Origin: Actinomycetota bacterium
GTDB taxonomy: Bacteria; Actinomycetota; Actinomycetes; Actinomycetales; Microbacteriaceae
DNA: 55,698 bases
Direction: 5' to 3'
NCBI GenBank assembly: GCA_018268435.1
Contig: JAFDWP010000283.1
Coordinates: forward strand, 1 to 55,698
The number at the start of each line of letters is the position of its first letter. Position 1 is the stretch's first letter. The notes beneath the pieces are model-generated. The model was not told the origin of the DNA. It worked only from the letters and a program-made list of their open reading frames with translations, and did no database searches. Below, piece by piece: positions 52,305-55,698 of the stretch. The translations under genes and the position numbers were made by a program.

Positions 52305-52988
52305 TCAGCCCTCGAAGCGATAGCCGAGGCCGCGCACGGTCACCAGCATGACCGGTTCGGACGGGCTCTGCTCGATGCGCGAGCGGATGCGCTTGATGTG
52401 GACATCGAGCGTCTTCGTGTCGCCGAAGTAGTCGCTGCCCCACACCCGGTCGATCAGCTGACCGCGCGTGAGCACCCGTCCGGAGTTGCGCATCAGCACC
52501 TCGAGCAGCTCGAATTCCTTGAGCGGCATGTTGATCACCGCCCCGTCGACGGCGACCGTGTGCCGGTCGATGTCGATGGTGACGCGACCGCCCTCGAGCA
52601 CGCGCTCGTCGAGGTCGTTCTCGGACTGCACCGCGCGGCGCAGCACGGCCCGCATCCGGGCGAGCAGCTCGCGGGACGAGTAGGGCTTCGTGATGTAGTC
52701 GTCCGCGCCCAGTTCGAGGCCGACCACGATGTCGACCTCGGAGTCCTTCGCGGTGAGCATGATGATCGGCACCGCCGAGGACGCGCGGATCTGCCGGCAC
52801 ACCTCGGTGCCGGGCATCCCCGGCAGCATCAGGTCGAGCAGCACGATGTCCGCCCCGCCCGCGCGGAACAGCGCGAGCGCGGTGGGTCCGTCTTCGGCGA
52901 TCTCGACCTCGTAGCCCTCCCGGCGCAGCAGATAGGCGAGCGGGTCGGCGAGATCGGGCTCGTCTTCGACGAGGAGGATGCGGGTCAT
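52305..52988 (-). CDS. regX3: Phosphate-sensing response regulator RegX3-type
   Basis: The 227-residue OmpR-family regulator has phospho-acceptor Asp52 (VLLDLMLPG) and Lys in YITKPY. The winged helix shows LKEFELLEVLMRNSGRVLTR and the DNA-recognition part ends VRGLGYRFEG. It overlaps senX3 by 4 bp (ATGA). SenX3/RegX3 controls the phosphate-starvation response; phoU lies next to the kinase gene. Sequence and order match the actinobacterial system. Confidence 0.94.
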   Translation of the reverse strand: MTRILLVEDEPDLADPLAYLLRREGYEVEIAEDGPTALALFRAGGADIVLLDLMLPGMPGTEVCRQIRASSAVPIIMLTAKDSEVDIVVGLELGADDYITKPYSSRELLARMRAVLRRAVQSENDLDERVLEGGRVTIDIDRHTVAVDGAVINMPLKEFELLEVLMRNSGRVLTRGQLIDRVWGSDYFGDTKTLDVHIKRIRSRIEQSPSEPVMLVTVRGLGYRFEG

Positions 52989-54310
52989 GCGAGTTCTCCG
53001 GTATCGGTGCGGGGCGGGTCCGCGTCCATCGCGGTCGGCGAGGCCGGGCGGGCGGCCGCGCTCGCGGTGCGCTTCTCGGCGTTCTGGGACGTGGTGTTCT
53101 TGGCCTTCTTGGATGTGGACTTCTTGGCCTTCGTGGCCTTCTTGGCCTTGCCCGGCTTCCTGCGTCCGCCCGCGGCCTCGTCGACATCGGGTGCCGGGAT
53201 CTGCGGCAGGCGCATGGTGAAGGTGGAGCCGCGACCCGGCCGCGACCACAGCCGCACCTCGCCGCCGTGACGCTGCGTCGCGTGCTTCACGATCGACAGG
53301 CCGAGCCCGGTGCCGCCGGTGCGACGCGAACGCGCCTCATCGGCGCGGTAGAACCGTTCGAAGATCCGGTCGCGGTCGGCCTCGTCGATGCCGATGCCCT
53401 GGTCCGAGACCGAGATCTCGACCACACCGTCGTCGACGCGCACCCCGACGCCCACCCGGGATCCGCGCGGGGAGTACACGATCGCGTTGGCGATGAGGTT
53501 GCCGACCGCCTCGATGAGCACCTGCGCGTCGCCCTGCACCCAGGCGCCGCGGTCGCCGCCCCGGCTGAGCTCGACCCCCGCGGAGCTCGCCTGCACCGCA
53601 TGCCCCTCGACGCTGCTCGCGATGACCTCGTCGATCGCGACCGCGCCGAACTCGCCGACGCCGTCGGCGGACTGCAGCCGGGACAGGCTCATGATCCGCC
53701 CGGTGAGCTGGCCCAGCCGCGCGGCCTCCGCCTGGATGCGGGTCGCGAACGCGCGCACCTGGGCGGGGTCGTCCGCGGCGGACTCGATGGCCTCGGCGAG
53801 CAGGCTCACCGCGCCGACCGGCGTCTTCAACTCATGGCTGGTGTTGGCGACGAAGTCGGTGCGCATCTGCTCGAGGCGCTCCTGCTCCGTGACGTCGCGG
53901 AGGATGAGGAGGCTCAGACGCGGGCCGATGCGGCTGGCCCGCGCCGCGACCAGGCGCGGATCCAGGTTGCGGCCGCCGCGCGCCAGACGCAGCGTCGCCT
54001 GCTCGCTGCCGCCCTCGCGCACCGCCCGCACGATCCGGCGCAGCCCGGGGTTCTCGAGCGTCGCGCCGACGCCGATGCCGAACCGCGCGGCGGCCGCGCT
54101 CGCGGCGGTCACGAGGCCGGAGGGATCCACGGCGCAGGCGGCGTCGTCCATGGCGGACAGCACATCGGTCAGGCCGTCCGGAAGCTCACTGGACGCCTGC
54201 TGATCCGCGGCGGTGCGTGCCCGCATCGCGGCCACGATCATCGCGACGATGCCCGCGCCGATCACGACCCCCAGCCCGAGGGCCAGCAGGGCGAGCAGGG
54301 TGCTGTCCAT
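52985..54310 (-). CDS. senX3: Phosphate-sensing histidine kinase SenX3-type with Lys-rich tail
   Basis: The 441-residue kinase has one N-terminal membrane helix (about 5-28), a PAS-like region (about 45-140), the H box with His159 (FVANTSHELKTPVGAV) and an ATPase domain (NLIANAIVYSP, DQGIGI, GGTGLGLSI). Residues 381-441 form an extra tail with 14 Lys in 30 residues (KPGKAKKATKAKKSTSKK), not part of the usual SenX3. A TACGCT box lies 7 nt before the ATG, but so does GGAGAG. It is divergent from phoU. Confidence 0.94.
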   Translation of the reverse strand: MDSTLLALLALGLGVVIGAGIVAMIVAAMRARTAADQQASSELPDGLTDVLSAMDDAACAVDPSGLVTAASAAAARFGIGVGATLENPGLRRIVRAVREGGSEQATLRLARGGRNLDPRLVAARASRIGPRLSLLILRDVTEQERLEQMRTDFVANTSHELKTPVGAVSLLAEAIESAADDPAQVRAFATRIQAEAARLGQLTGRIMSLSRLQSADGVGEFGAVAIDEVIASSVEGHAVQASSAGVELSRGGDRGAWVQGDAQVLIEAVGNLIANAIVYSPRGSRVGVGVRVDDGVVEISVSDQGIGIDEADRDRIFERFYRADEARSRRTGGTGLGLSIVKHATQRHGGEVRLWSRPGRGSTFTMRLPQIPAPDVDEAAGGRRKPGKAKKATKAKKSTSKKAKNTTSQNAEKRTASAAARPASPTAMDADPPRTDTGELA

Positions 54311-54317
54311 GCTCTCC

Positions 54318-54323
54318 AGCGTA
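54318..54323 (-). promoter_or_regulatory. Predicted -10 box TACGCT for senX3
   Basis: On the minus strand TACGCT ends 7 nt before the ATG at 54310. GGAGAG in the same gap leaves leaderless or SD-led starts both possible. Confidence 0.35.
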
Positions 54324-54329
54324 GAGGTC

Positions 54330-54412
54330 GTTCACCCCCCTGATCGGCGGGTTCCCCCCTGCCGCACCGCCTCGCACGCTACTGTTCACGAGCACGGCAC
54401 CAACCGTTAACC
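54330..54412. promoter_or_regulatory. Candidate phosphate-box region between senX3 and phoU
   Basis: Two sets of GTTCACC-like sequences occur: GTTCACC at 54330 with GTTCCCC at 54351, and GTTCACG at 54384 with GTTAACC at 54406. Spacings of 21 and 22 bp suit pairs of 11-bp direct repeats as in known actinobacterial Pho boxes. A TACTGT -10 candidate for phoU overlaps the second set (54380-54385). Confidence 0.4.
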
Positions 54413-54543
54413 TTCGCCGAACAGAATCGGCACGTGCGCGTCACGACCCGTGACGCACACCGCCCCGTGCCCGCGTCGCGGGCCCGCCGTGCGACCCCGA
54501 CCGTGCCGGAGCCGAGGGGTCACCGAACGAAAGGTGCGCAGCC

Positions 54544-55254
54544 ATGCGCGAAGTCTTCCACCAGTCTCTCGAGGACCTTCAGGCGCAGCTCGTCGAGATC
54601 GCCGAGCTCGTGGCCGTGTCGATCGAGAAGGCCACGCGCTCGTTCGCCACCAGCGACGTGGCCCTGGCCGAGGAGGTCATCGCCGATGACGCGCGCATCG
54701 ACGAGCTCGCGGTCGCCCTCGACGAGCAGGCCATCGAGATCCTCGCCCGCCAGCAGCCGGTCGCCCGCGACCTGCGCATCGTGGTCACCGCCCTGCGGGT
54801 GAGCGCCTCCCTCGAGCGCATGGGCGACATGTCCGAGCACATCGCCCAGCTCGCCCGGCTGCGCTTCCCCGAGCGGGCCATCCCGAAGGGCCTGAAGAGC
54901 ACGTTCACCCGCATGGGCGAGCTGGACGTCGAGATCGCCCGTACCCTGGCCGCACTGCTGCGCACGCAGGATCTGCGCCTGGCCGACACGATCCGCAACG
55001 CCGACGACGACGTGGACGAGCTGCACGCCAGCGTCTTCGAGAAGGTGCTCAGCGACACCTGGAAGGGCGAGGCCGGCGCGACCGTCGACGCGACCCTGGC
55101 CAGCCGCTACCACGAGCGCTTCGCCGACCACGCCGTGGCCGTCGCGAAGAAGGTCGTCTACCTGGCGACCGGCGACTGGGCCGTCGACGAGGAGGACATC
55201 GCCCTCGCCGTCGAGGCGCAGGCCGAGGCCGAGGCCGGATCCGGTCTCGCCTGA
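54544..55254 (+). CDS. phoU: Phosphate-signalling protein PhoU
   Basis: The 236-residue protein is built of two three-helix PhoU repeats with the metal-binding consensus ERMGDMSEHIAQLA in the first and a related YHERFADHAVAVAKK in the second. It transmits the phosphate-transport state to the SenX3 kinase and prevents over-activation. GAAAGGTGCGCAGCC precedes the ATG, with GAAAGG as ribosome binding site. It is divergent from senX3, a conserved layout. Confidence 0.96.
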   Translation: MREVFHQSLEDLQAQLVEIAELVAVSIEKATRSFATSDVALAEEVIADDARIDELAVALDEQAIEILARQQPVARDLRIVVTALRVSASLERMGDMSEHIAQLARLRFPERAIPKGLKSTFTRMGELDVEIARTLAALLRTQDLRLADTIRNADDDVDELHASVFEKVLSDTWKGEAGATVDATLASRYHERFADHAVAVAKKVVYLATGDWAVDEEDIALAVEAQAEAEAGSGLA

Positions 55255-55339
55255 CGCCCGCCGGCGGGACTCCTCCCGCGTCCGCGCGGTGAGCGCCCCC
55301 GGCCCCGCGCCCTGCACGCGCCCTGCACGCGCCCCGCAC

Positions 55340-55421
55340 GCCGATACCCCCTCAGCGCGCCGAAACCCCCCTCCGCCAGCGCGGCGAGAGGGGGGTTTCG
55401 GCGTTCCGAGGGGGTCTCGGC
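55340..55421. repeat. Nested palindromic cluster of GCCGAAACCCCCTC-type repeats
   Basis: Four copies: 55340-55353 and 55359-55373 on one strand, 55388-55402 and 55408-55421 inverted. Inner copies pair over 15 bp; outer copies pair less perfectly. The structure lies between the convergent phoU and gpmA genes and can act as a bidirectional terminator. Confidence 0.85.
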
Positions 55422-55436
55422 GCAGCCGGATCCGGG

Positions 55437-55698
55437 TTACTTCTTGCCCTGGTTCGCCACGGCGGCGGCGCCGGCGGCGGCGGCCTCCGGGTCGAGGTAG
55501 CGGCCCGGTCCGGTGGGCACGTTGATCTCGTCGAGCTCGTAGACCAGCGGGATGCCGGTGGGGATGTTCAGCTCGGCGATGTCGTCGTCGCTGATGCCCT
55601 CGAGGTGCTTCACGAGGCCGCGCAGCGAGTTGCCGTGCGCCGTCACGAGCACGGTCCTGCCGGCCTCGAGGTCGGGGACGATCGCGGACTCCCAGTAC
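55437..55698 (-). CDS. gpmA: 2,3-bisphosphoglycerate-dependent phosphoglycerate mutase, truncated by window edge
   Basis: Only the last 86 residues are visible; the frame is open to the right edge. They include the second catalytic His region ([19 protein letters not shown]) and the IPLVYELD strand, diagnostic of the dPGM group. The enzyme interconverts 3- and 2-phosphoglycerate in glycolysis. An Ala-rich C-terminal tail ends ANQGKK. Placement next to senX3/regX3/phoU is typical of Actinobacteria. Confidence 0.93.
   Translation of the reverse strand, partial: YWESAIVPDLEAGRTVLVTAHGNSLRGLVKHLEGISDDDIAELNIPTGIPLVYELDEINVPTGPGRYLDPEAAAAGAAAVANQGKK

Overview
The window is a 55.7 kb stretch of high-GC actinobacterial chromosome, most consistent with Microbacteriaceae and probably Microbacterium or a close relative. 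The evidence is the marker content: Lsr2, CarD, an IdeR/DtxR regulator with all DtxR metal ligands, SenX3/RegX3/PhoU, bifunctional IspDF, the bacterial XPB helicase, DUF3027, DUF3263 and DUF4032 proteins, and a helicase-like protein with a C-terminal REase fold. The start-proximal sequences are also typical of Actinobacteria, with many TANNNT -10 boxes lying 6-8 nt before the start codon. I see no insertion sequence, prophage, CRISPR array or plasmid function. The window cuts a copper amine oxidase at its left edge and a phosphoglycerate mutase at its right edge.

Region 1-7.7 kb: amine oxidase with a Cys/His tail, a 41-bp tandem repeat, an FHA protein, and a tightly overlapping minus-strand operon (shortened formylglycine-generating enzyme, two DUF202 membrane proteins, a histidine phosphatase). 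A divergent AraC-type regulator, an acyl-CoA-dehydrogenase-like flavoprotein and tRNA-Ala follow. Region 7.7-17.9 kb: membrane protein, DHA2 drug exporter, GNAT acetyltransferase, GalU, 5-formyl-THF cyclo-ligase, FmdB-type zinc ribbon, MscL, a 1219-aa helicase-like protein coupled to a 74-aa gene, and an Ogt-like protein lacking the acceptor cysteine. Region 17.9-26.9 kb: acetate symporter with its DUF485 partner and a GAF-LuxR regulator, a guanidine-III riboswitch controlling a Gdx exporter, Lsr2, tRNA-Arg, HNH nuclease, two paralogous M23 peptidases, IdeR and SerC.

Region 26.9-38.3 kb: DUF3027 and extended cold-shock protein, an XPB helicase module, a small zinc ribbon, FMN reductase, a two-component system, an orphan WXG100 protein, GroEL under CIRCE, LytR_C and DUF3263 proteins. 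Region 38.4-46 kb: MsrB and nitroreductase, a DMT transporter, an SRAP protein, tRNA-Thr, a DsbA-like protein without CxxC, an MsmX/UgpC-type sugar ABC ATPase, a DUF4032 protein and an NAD(P)-binding reductase. Region 46-55.7 kb: RlmB, CysS, a quinone oxidoreductase, IspDF, CarD, a lipoprotein, RegX3/SenX3, PhoU and GpmA. This last block keeps the mycobacterial carD-ispD-ispF-cysS-rlmB order.

Most of the window is housekeeping. The most interesting signals are a recurring theme of family members that have lost key residues (formylglycine-generating enzyme missing about 55 residues, Ogt with PVHR, helicase with altered Walker motifs, DsbA fold without CxxC, M23 with CLH instead of HLH), the guanidine-III riboswitch with a visible RBS-masking helix, the pervasive leaderless-promoter pattern, and several short palindromic or tandem intergenic repeats.
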